This document shows positions 1-5,573 of a DNA stretch of 6,811 nt, piece after piece. This DNA is from Desulfobacteraceae bacterium (GTDB lineage Bacteria; Desulfobacterota; Desulfobacteria; Desulfobacterales; JAABRJ01). A model generated the notes under the pieces. It searched no databases. It was not told the DNA's origin and worked only from the letters and a program-made list of their open reading frames with translations. Position 1 is the stretch's first letter; each line of letters starts with the position of its first letter. The translations under genes and the position numbers were made by a program. The stretch spans positions 1 to 6,811 of the forward strand of contig JAABRJ010000435.1 in the NCBI GenBank assembly GCA_011390985.1. The letters are read 5' to 3'.

Positions 1-234
1 GACGTTGCCCACCCCGGTGCGGGTCAGCCCGCCGCTCAGAATGAAGACCGCCCAGACCGTCACCACCGCCGGGTTGCTGAACCCCGCAAGGGCGTCGATC
101 GGTTCGACCAACCCACTGACCGCGACGGCGCCTAAAACCAGCAGGGCGGTCACCTCCATCGGAATCCACTCGGTCACGAGGAACACCACGGCGACCGCCA
201 GAATCGACAGCACCATTGCAATCGGATAGGTCAC
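1..234 (-). CDS. SLC13/DASS-family anion permease, N-terminal 78 residues (truncated by window edge)
   Basis: This is the start of an integral membrane transporter; the reading frame runs off the left end of the window, so its C-terminal part is not visible. The visible residues form a hydrophobic helix (about 5-19), then the segment TEWIPMEVTALLVLGAV, then a second hydrophobic stretch ending in GGLTRTGVGNV. The 'GFSNPAVVTVWAVFILSGGL' stretch is typical of SLC13-type permeases of the YfbS kind, in which two permease halves often flank RCK/TrkA-C domains. Members move divalent anions such as sulfate or dicarboxylates, usually with sodium; the substrate cannot be told here. GTG at 234-232 is chosen because an AGGAGG motif lies 7 bases upstream. 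An in-frame ATG at 216-214 has no such site and would cut into the first helix. The gene is divergent from the Nudix gene. The family call is fairly sure; whether RCK domains are present is unknown. Confidence 0.83.
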   Translation of the reverse strand, partial: MTYPIAMVLSILAVAVVFLVTEWIPMEVTALLVLGAVAVSGLVEPIDALAGFSNPAVVTVWAVFILSGGLTRTGVGNV

Positions 235-241
235 GTACAGC

Positions 242-249
242 CCTCCTTT
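242..249 (-). promoter_or_regulatory. Strong Shine-Dalgarno site deciding the GTG start of the permease
   Basis: The minus strand reads AAAGGAGG here, a near-perfect complement to the 16S rRNA tail, with 7 bases between it and the GTG at 234-232. It is the best ribosome binding site in the window and favours GTG over the downstream in-frame ATG. Confidence 0.8.
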
Positions 250-300
250 CGGTTTCGACGGGATTGCCCTCGGCCTGGTTGGTCTGGGGCGGCAAAGGGT

Positions 301-343
301 GGTGCGGCCCACCGGCGGCGGCTGGCACCCCGCAGCCCGCACC
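301..343. repeat. Inverted repeat in the divergent intergenic region (possible operator)
   Basis: A perfect 7-base inverted repeat, GGTGCGG at 301-307 and CCGCACC at 337-343, spans a 29-base centre that itself holds a 5-base pair of arms (320-324 with 333-337). The 8-base palindrome CCCATGGG (343-350) follows and abuts the -35 box of the Nudix promoter. The position between two divergent genes would suit an operator, but short GC arms arise easily by chance in DNA this GC-rich. No minus-strand promoter for the permease could be picked out in the same gap. Confidence 0.25.
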
Positions 344-350
344 CCATGGG

Positions 351-379
351 TTGACAGCGTCTGCGGGGCTTTCTATAGT
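351..379 (+). promoter_or_regulatory. Sigma70-type promoter of the Nudix gene
   Basis: A perfect -35 hexamer TTGACA (351-356) is followed after exactly 17 bases by TATAGT (374-379), one mismatch from the TATAAT consensus. Transcription would start near 386 and give a leader of about 40 bases before the ATG at 426, with a GAGGAG ribosome site at 413-418. The spacing and match are striking in GC-rich sequence. It probably drives the Nudix gene and perhaps also the fusion gene downstream. Such a strong match suggests housekeeping expression unless the upstream repeat binds a repressor. Confidence 0.78.
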
Positions 380-425
380 GCCGCTTCCAGCCTGACCGGA
401 CCGGCAACCCAAGAGGAGATGCGCC

Positions 426-950
426 ATGGCTTTCAGGTTCTGCCCGTGCTGCGGCGGCCGCCTGCAGGCGCGCCGCGAGCATGGGCGCGAGCGCCCTTTC
501 TGCACTGCCTGCAACCGAACCCACTACCGCAACCCCACCGTCGGGGTGGCGGTGGTGCTGCTGCAGCAGGGGCGTTTGCTGCTGGTCCAGCGGCAGGGCT
601 CCCACGCCGGCCAGTGGTGCATTCCCTGCGGGCACGTGGAGTGGGACGAAGAGGTCCGCGAAGCCGCGCGCCGGGAGTTCCGCGAGGAAACCGGCCTCAC
701 GGTTGGGATCGGGCCGGTGTTCGCGGTGCACTCCAATTTCCACGACCCGCGCCAGCACACCGTCGGCATCTGGTTCTGGGGCCGTTTCGCGGGCGGCCGG
801 CTGGCCCCCGGGTCCGACGCGCACGACGCCGCTTTTTTTGCGCTGGACGATCTGCCCCTGGCCATGGCCTTCCCGACGGACCAGCTGGTGTGCGCCGCGC
901 TGAGGCGGCTGCACCAGGCAAACCAGCTGCCATCGCCCGGGGCAGACTGA
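426..950 (+). CDS. Nudix hydrolase with N-terminal zinc ribbon
   Basis: This is a 174-residue soluble pyrophosphohydrolase, predicted to cleave a nucleoside diphosphate linked to another moiety (X) using Mg or Mn in the cytoplasm. Residues 1-32 form a zinc ribbon with cysteine pairs C6/C9 (CPCCG) and C26/C29 (CTAC). The Nudix fold follows, and its catalytic box (residues 69-91) fits the GX5EX7REUXEEXGU pattern exactly: G69, E75, R83, E84, E87, E88, G90. The loop before it reads WCIPCGHVEWDE, with Cys68 where many relatives have the first Gly of PGG. Zinc-ribbon Nudix proteins include NADH, ADP-ribose and FAD pyrophosphatases; the NudC-specific SQPWPFPxS motif after the box is absent, so an NADH/decapping role is not supported and the substrate is open. 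ATG 426 is preceded by GAGGAG at 7 bases. It lies 82 bases upstream of the co-directional fusion gene, so co-transcription is possible. Confidence 0.92.
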   Translation: MAFRFCPCCGGRLQARREHGRERPFCTACNRTHYRNPTVGVAVVLLQQGRLLLVQRQGSHAGQWCIPCGHVEWDEEVREAARREFREETGLTVGIGPVFAVHSNFHDPRQHTVGIWFWGRFAGGRLAPGSDAHDAAFFALDDLPLAMAFPTDQLVCAALRRLHQANQLPSPGAD

Positions 951-968
951 ACCAAGAAGATCCAAACC

Positions 969-1012
969 GCCGGCCCCCCACCACCCGGCTGCTTCGGGCG
1001 GCCGCCTGGAGC
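969..1012 (+). other. Two tandem hairpins between the Nudix gene and the fusion gene
   Basis: The first hairpin has a 5-bp stem, GCCGG (969-973) with CCGGC (985-989), and an 11-base loop. The second begins two bases later and pairs 991-999 (GCUUCGGGC) with 1004-1012 (GCCUGGAGC) around a GGCC loop, a 9-bp stem with two G-U wobbles. There is no U-run after it, so it is not a classical intrinsic terminator. It may stabilise the Nudix transcript end, attenuate read-through, or simply reflect GC-rich sequence. Confidence 0.4.
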
Positions 1013-1032
1013 GCCACCGGAATAAGCTCAAA

Positions 1033-2424
1033 ATGCTGGTATCATTTAAAATTTTAATTTTGCTGTGGGGGGTCAACCTGACCCCCGCGCTGCTCACCTA
1101 CTACCTCGACCAGCGCTGGGGCCGACCCCTGGACGGCGGGCGGCCCTGGCGGGACGGACGGCCGCTGCTGGGCAGCCACAAAACCATTCGGGGTGTGATG
1201 GGCGGCGTGGCGGCGGGCACGATCACCGGGGTTTACCTGGGCTTTCCGGCCTGGCTGGGGTTGGCGGCGGGCCTGCTGAGCATGGCCGGCGATCTTTTCT
1301 CCAGCTTCCTGAAACGGCGCCTGAGCAAATCCAGCGGCGCCGTTGTCCCCGGGCTGGACCAGATCTTCGAAGGCGGCCTGCCCTTTGCGGTGTTGGGCCC
1401 CTTTTGGGGTCTGAGCGCCGCCGGGGTGCTCGGGCTGGTGCTGCTCTTCAGCGTCACGGCCTTCGGCGCCTCATGGTTTCTGCAGCACATCCTTTTGACC
1501 CAACCGTTTGAAAACTACCACCGCCCCCTGCGGATTCGCACCCGTTTCCGCGAATGGCGGGCCTGCCAGATCTCCAACAACCCGCTGCACCCCTTTTTGA
1601 ACTTCGAGCACGCCTTCTACTACCACTTTCTGCTGAAAACGGTTTTCCAGCTGATGGGCCTCTACCGCAAGGGCATCCAAAATGCCCTGGAAATCGCACC
1701 CCGCAGCCTGAGCCTGCACCCCCTGGCGTTGCCGCCGGCCTTTGATGGCTACACCGTCCTCTTCCTCTCGGATCTTCACCTGGACGGCCTGGAGGGGCTG
1801 ACGGAAAAAACCTGCGAGCTGGTCGCGGACCAACCGGTGGACCTCTGTCTGCTGGGGGGGGATTTTCGGACGGAACTCTCCGGACCCTATACCCGCGCCG
1901 TTTCCCAGCTGGAGCGGCTGATACCGGCGATCCGAGCCCGCGACGGCATCTATGCGGTTATCGGCAACCACGACTGCCTGGAAATGCTGGAGCCCCTGCA
2001 TGCCATCGGGATCCAGTTTCTGTTGAACGAATCCCTGGCCATCCAACGCAACGGCGCCCGCCTGTGGCTGGTGGGCGTGGACGACCCGCATTACTATCAG
2101 GCCCACGACCTGAACCGGGCATTCGACGGGGTGCCCCGGGAGGATTTTATCGTCTTTCTGGCCCATTCGCCGGAACTCTACCGGGAGGCCGACGAAAAGG
2201 GGGCCGACGTCTATCTCTGCGGCCACACCCACGGCGGCCAGATCCAACTGCCCGCAATCGGCGCAGTCTTCACCCACAGCCGCGCGCCGCGGCGCTTCAG
2301 CGCCGGCTCGTGGACCCACCGCGGCATGCTCGGCTATACCAGCTTCGGGGTCGGAGTGTCCGGCATCCCGGTGCGCTTCGGCACCCGGGGCGAAGTGCTG
2401 CGGCTCACCCTGCGCAGGCCATAA
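1033..2424 (+). CDS. Fusion protein: CarS-like CDP-lipid synthase (DUF46) domain + calcineurin-like metallophosphoesterase
   Basis: One uninterrupted 463-residue ORF encodes two enzymes. Residues 1-155 are a membrane domain like CDP-archaeol synthase (CarS), which transfers CMP from CTP to a phospholipid. The family signatures are present in order: DGRPLLGSHKTIRG (41-54), GDLFSSFLKRR (86-96) and VVPGLDQ (104-110), among about five hydrophobic segments (roughly 4-24, 55-70, 72-87, 114-127, 130-154). Residues 238-463 are a metallophosphoesterase with every metal-binding motif: SDLH (D247, H249), GGD (D277), GNHD (N312, H313), H378 and GHTHGG (H398, H400). It ends in the SGIPVRFG tail seen in YaeI/YkuE-type enzymes, a group that includes LpxG, which cleaves UDP-diacylglucosamine. 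Residues 156-237 are an unassigned linker with a hydrophobic aromatic helix near 193-213. The substrate of neither half can be read: bacterial CarS homologues need not make archaeol, and no archaeal-lipid genes are visible here. ATG 1033 has only a weak GGA motif upstream. The domain calls are firm; a combined function is inferred. Confidence 0.88.
   Translation: MLVSFKILILLWGVNLTPALLTYYLDQRWGRPLDGGRPWRDGRPLLGSHKTIRGVMGGVAAGTITGVYLGFPAWLGLAAGLLSMAGDLFSSFLKRRLSKSSGAVVPGLDQIFEGGLPFAVLGPFWGLSAAGVLGLVLLFSVTAFGASWFLQHILLTQPFENYHRPLRIRTRFREWRACQISNNPLHPFLNFEHAFYYHFLLKTVFQLMGLYRKGIQNALEIAPRSLSLHPLALPPAFDGYTVLFLSDLHLDGLEGLTEKTCELVADQPVDLCLLGGDFRTELSGPYTRAVSQLERLIPAIRARDGIYAVIGNHDCLEMLEPLHAIGIQFLLNESLAIQRNGARLWLVGVDDPHYYQAHDLNRAFDGVPREDFIVFLAHSPELYREADEKGADVYLCGHTHGGQIQLPAIGAVFTHSRAPRRFSAGSWTHRGMLGYTSFGVGVSGIPVRFGTRGEVLRLTLRRP
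1854..1861 (+). repeat. Run of eight G inside the metallophosphoesterase GGD motif
   Basis: Eight consecutive G bases span the end of the Leu274 codon, the two GGG codons for Gly275-Gly276 and the first base of the Asp277 codon. Asp277 is the expected metal-bridging residue. A slip of one base would frameshift the protein just there and remove most of the phosphoesterase while leaving the CarS-like domain intact. The frame is open as given, so the run is intact in this sequence. Confidence 0.9.
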
Positions 2425-2451
2425 GGCCGTCCGTCGGCGGCTATCCGGGCG

Positions 2452-5400
2452 TCAGACACAGGCGGTGTCCAAGACTTCGCGCACCTTTGCCCCGAGGCGT
2501 TGCATGTCGAATGGTTTCTGGATGAATCCACTGCATCCCCGCTGCAGGATGTCCGCGGCCCGCTCATCCAGGCTGTAGCCGCTTGACAGCAGGACCTTGA
2601 CCCGGGGGGTGATCGCGCGCAGCCGGTCAAAGGTTTCTCCGCCGCTCATCTCCGGCATGATCATGTCCAGAATCACCAGACGAATGCGCTCCCGCTGGCG
2701 GCGGAAGACGGCCAGGGCCTGGGCGCCGCTGGCAGCGGTGAGCACCGAGTACCCCATTTTTTCCAGCATGGCCCGCCCGACCTCGGTGATCATGGCCTCG
2801 TCGTCCACCAGCAAAACGGTTTCCGCTCCGCCCAAAGCAGGCTCGGGCCGGGGGGGTGGCGCAGCGCCTGCCCTGGACTGGCGTACCGGCAGGTAAAGGG
2901 TGAAGGTGCTGCCCTGCCCTATCATGCTTTGCACCTGAATAAATCCCCCGTGGTTGCGGATGATGCCGTAAGCCGAGGCAAGCCCCAGGCCGGTCCCACG
3001 GCCGATTTCCTTGGTGGTGAAAAAGGGGTCGAAAATCCGCTGCCGGATGGCTTCGTCCATCCCGGTGCCGGTGTCGCTGATGCTGACCCGCACGTAGCGG
3101 CCGGCGGGCAGATGGTGGGGGCGGATAAACTCTTCGTCGAGTTCCACGTTTTGGGTGTCGATCCGCAAGTCCCCGCCCTGGGGCATCGCCTGGGCGGCGT
3201 TGACGAAAATGTTCAGCAGCGCCTGCTGAATCTGCCCCTGATCCACCTCGGTGATCCAGATGGCTTCCTGACAGCGAACGTCGATCTGGATCTCCTTGCA
3301 GGTCCGGCCGAAGAGCCTGACGGTTTTGCCCAGGATGGCATTCAAATCGGCGGCCCGCACCTCGTACTTGCCCCCCCGGGTCATGCCCAGCAGCTGGCGG
3401 GTCAGCTCGGCGGCGTTCTCGATATAGGTCTCGATTTTCTTGAGCTTCGGATAGGCGCTCTGCTTCGGGTCGGTGGTGAGCAGAATCAGTGAAACATTCC
3501 CCTGGATTCCCATCAGCAGATTATTGAAATCGTGGGCAATACCACCGGCCAGGGTGGCCATTGCCTCCATCTTCTGAACCTGGCGGATATGGTCCTCGAG
3601 ATGCCGTTGGCGGGTGATGTCACGGCCCAGCTGCAGGCTGGCAGGCTTCCCCTCCCAGGTGATGGGCACGGTGTTGAGATGCAGCCAGAGGGCGCCCCCC
3701 GAACGGGTGCTCATCTGGGCGGTGAAGGCCGTCTGGGCCTCACCCACGTCCTTTAGGGACGCATCGCCGGGCGCCGCTTCTTCGGTGCGCAGAACCGTGG
3801 ACAGCGGCAACTTTTCCAGTTCCGCGGCGCTGTAACCGCTCAACCGCTGGGTGGTAGGATTGGCGTAGCGAATGACGTTGTCCTGAACCACGAAAATGGC
3901 GTCGTTGGCGTTTTCCACCAGCAGCCGGTATTTCCTTTCCGATTCGGCCAACGCCTGCTCGGCGCTGAGAAGGTCCTCGATTTCGCGACCGACCGTCAGG
4001 ATATGCGGCTCGCCGCCGAGCATGATGCGGTTGGCCGAAAGCAGCCCGGTCCGAAAGCTGCCGTCCTTGTAGCGGAAGCGGGCTTTGAGGTTCTTTACGT
4101 GGCCCTGGTGGGACAAGCCCGCCACCAGACGCCGCCGGTCCTCGGGATCGGCCCAGATCTGGATGTCGCGGGCGGTGTGCCCCAAAACCTCCTGGCGGCC
4201 GTAGCCGGTCAGCGCGGTGAACCCGTCATTGACATCGATGTAAAGTCCGTCGACACCGCGGTTGATCGCGATGGCGTCGGGGCTGGTCTCGAACGCCGTG
4301 CGGAAGCGCTCTTCGCTGTCCCAGAGGGCCGCCAGCGCCCGTTTGCGTTCGGTAATATCCATGATGCAGACGATCAAATGGGAAAACCTGGCCTTCTCCC
4401 GGGGGATGCTGACCTGCATGAGAACCTCGATCTCTTCACCCGCCAGGGTCCGGTTGACCGCTTCACCCTCGAAGCTGGTGCGCCCTTCGGCAATCGCCAG
4501 CAGCAGGTCCCGCAGGGTGTTTAAAGAACCCGGCGCCAGGACCTTTTCCAGACCGCCCAAGAGCTGGTGCTTGTCATCCGCGCGGTAGAGGGCCAGGGTG
4601 GCGTCGTTGACGTCCAGCACGCGGATCAGGCTTGCCGTGTTGCGGACAAATTCGGGCTGCGCGGCCAGGTAGTCCGCGAAAGCCTCCCGGCCGATGCGCC
4701 CCAGGACCTCATCGACGGCGGCGCGCACCGCCGTGAAATCCTCCTCCCAGATGGACACCGCCGAGGTTTTGAATATCTGGCGGTAGCGTTCCTCGCTTTC
4801 CCGCAGGGCCGTCTCAACCCGCCGCCGCTCGCTGATTTCTGCTTCCAGGCGCTGATTTACCGCCATCAGGGTGGCGGTGCGCTCCGCGACCCGCCCTTCC
4901 AGTTCCTCCCCGGCCCGGCGCAGCTGGCTGCGGGCTAGCTTGCGCGAAATTTCCAGCGCCACGAGATTGCCGATCAGCGACAGGCTGTCGAGGTCGGGTT
5001 GGGCGAAATAGCTCATGCTGCGGTTGAAGGCGTAGAAGACGCCCAGGACCCTGTGCCCCATCTGGATCGGGGCGGCCATCCCGGAGATCAGGCCTTCGGC
5101 TTCGATGAACTCATCCAGGACGGGATCAAACTGGTCGTCGCGATAGTAGTTCTTGACAATAAAGCCCCGCCCGCTGCGGGTCACCAAACCCCCCAGGCCC
5201 TTTCCGGCCGGCACCCGCAGCTGCCCGAAGCGCTCGTTGCGGATTCCGGAAAAGGTCTGCATGACCAAATCACCGCTCTCACGCTCGAGGCGCATGATGC
5301 CGGTGATATCGGTGCACAACAGCTCACGACAGCGGTCCACGGCCAGCTGCAGGTTTTGCTCCAGACGGCGGTCAGCGGTCATGGCCGTCGCCAGATCGTA

Positions 5401-5523
5401 AAGAGTCCGGAACTTTCTGAGCTCGTTCTCCAGCCCGGCTTCAACCCGAAGCCGCTCCGCTTGTGCGCGCTCGAAGTGCCGCAACTGGTGCGCCAGTTCC
5501 TCGTATGACGGTTTATGAGACAT
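2452..5523 (-). CDS. Soluble hybrid sensor histidine kinase/response regulator (coiled coil-GAF-PAS-PAS-PAS-HisKA-HATPase-REC)
   Basis: This 1023-residue cytoplasmic signalling kinase has no signal peptide or membrane segment. Its order is: charged coiled coil (1-40), GAF (about 40-195), second coiled coil (196-245), PAS1 (242-395), PAS2 (403-515), PAS3 (527-638), HisKA with H-box GGIAHDFNNLL and phosphoacceptor His664, and an HATPase with N-box Asn775, G1 box DTGTGM (817-822), F-box FDPFF (831-835) and G2 box GRGTGLGL (841-848). A proline-rich linker (889-896) leads to a receiver with Asp907/Asp908, phosphoacceptor Asp953, Ser980/Ser981 and Lys1003. All catalytic residues are present, so it should be an active kinase that passes phosphate to its own receiver. 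No HPt domain or DNA-binding regulator is adjacent, so the final output is unknown. The start MSHKPSYEEL looks native, though only a weak GGGGA lies upstream. It sits 50 bases after the exporter gene. The ligands of the GAF and PAS domains cannot be read. Confidence 0.95.
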   Translation of the reverse strand: MSHKPSYEELAHQLRHFERAQAERLRVEAGLENELRKFRTLYDLATAMTADRRLEQNLQLAVDRCRELLCTDITGIMRLERESGDLVMQTFSGIRNERFGQLRVPAGKGLGGLVTRSGRGFIVKNYYRDDQFDPVLDEFIEAEGLISGMAAPIQMGHRVLGVFYAFNRSMSYFAQPDLDSLSLIGNLVALEISRKLARSQLRRAGEELEGRVAERTATLMAVNQRLEAEISERRRVETALRESEERYRQIFKTSAVSIWEEDFTAVRAAVDEVLGRIGREAFADYLAAQPEFVRNTASLIRVLDVNDATLALYRADDKHQLLGGLEKVLAPGSLNTLRDLLLAIAEGRTSFEGEAVNRTLAGEEIEVLMQVSIPREKARFSHLIVCIMDITERKRALAALWDSEERFRTAFETSPDAIAINRGVDGLYIDVNDGFTALTGYGRQEVLGHTARDIQIWADPEDRRRLVAGLSHQGHVKNLKARFRYKDGSFRTGLLSANRIMLGGEPHILTVGREIEDLLSAEQALAESERKYRLLVENANDAIFVVQDNVIRYANPTTQRLSGYSAAELEKLPLSTVLRTEEAAPGDASLKDVGEAQTAFTAQMSTRSGGALWLHLNTVPITWEGKPASLQLGRDITRQRHLEDHIRQVQKMEAMATLAGGIAHDFNNLLMGIQGNVSLILLTTDPKQSAYPKLKKIETYIENAAELTRQLLGMTRGGKYEVRAADLNAILGKTVRLFGRTCKEIQIDVRCQEAIWITEVDQGQIQQALLNIFVNAAQAMPQGGDLRIDTQNVELDEEFIRPHHLPAGRYVRVSISDTGTGMDEAIRQRIFDPFFTTKEIGRGTGLGLASAYGIIRNHGGFIQVQSMIGQGSTFTLYLPVRQSRAGAAPPPRPEPALGGAETVLLVDDEAMITEVGRAMLEKMGYSVLTAASGAQALAVFRRQRERIRLVILDMIMPEMSGGETFDRLRAITPRVKVLLSSGYSLDERAADILQRGCSGFIQKPFDMQRLGAKVREVLDTACV

Positions 5524-5533
5524 GAGAGCGATG

Positions 5534-5544
5534 TTCCCCGGGAA
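5534..5544. repeat. Small palindrome just upstream of the kinase start
   Basis: TTCCC and GGGAA flank a single central C, ten bases upstream of the kinase ATG (5523-5521). The 50-base gap between the exporter stop and this start is otherwise AT-rich (5545-5573) compared with its surroundings, but I could not identify a convincing -35/-10 pair on the minus strand. The palindrome could be an operator or chance; it also covers the only purine-rich stretch that might serve as a ribosome site. Confidence 0.25.
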
Positions 5545-5573
5545 TACTCGGAATTTATTGAACTATTTACCAT

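Noticed and set aside
323..337. A TGGCAC motif resembling the -24 element of a sigma54 promoter
   Set aside because: The required GC at -12 with correct spacing is missing, and a much better sigma70 promoter lies just downstream.
231..1097. A 288-codon open frame on the minus strand overlapping the Nudix gene
   Set aside because: It lies opposite a gene with a complete Nudix box, promoter and ribosome site. Its translation is low-complexity (Gly, Ala, Arg, Pro) without family motifs, as expected from antisense reading of GC-rich codons.
1033..1500. Evidence that the host makes archaeal-type (archaeol) lipids
   Set aside because: A CarS-like domain alone is not enough: bacterial homologues may act on ordinary phosphatidic acid, and no geranylgeranylglyceryl phosphate synthase or related gene lies in the window.
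1471..2319. A 282-codon minus-strand frame opposite the metallophosphoesterase domain
   Set aside because: It is an antisense shadow of a well-conserved domain, rich in Gln, Val and Gly with no recognisable motif; the plus-strand frame contains all the metal ligands.
2425..2451. Possible shared terminator between the convergent fusion and kinase genes
   Set aside because: Only short arms are present (GCCG 2426-2429 with CGGC 2435-2438, and GGCC flanking ATAA at 2418-2428), and neither strand has a T-run, so no intrinsic terminator can be supported.
4339..5523. Three PAS units beginning with SEERYR, SEERFR and SERKYR as a sign of recent internal duplication
   Set aside because: These are the usual linker helices at PAS starts; the domain bodies differ greatly and show no recent duplication.
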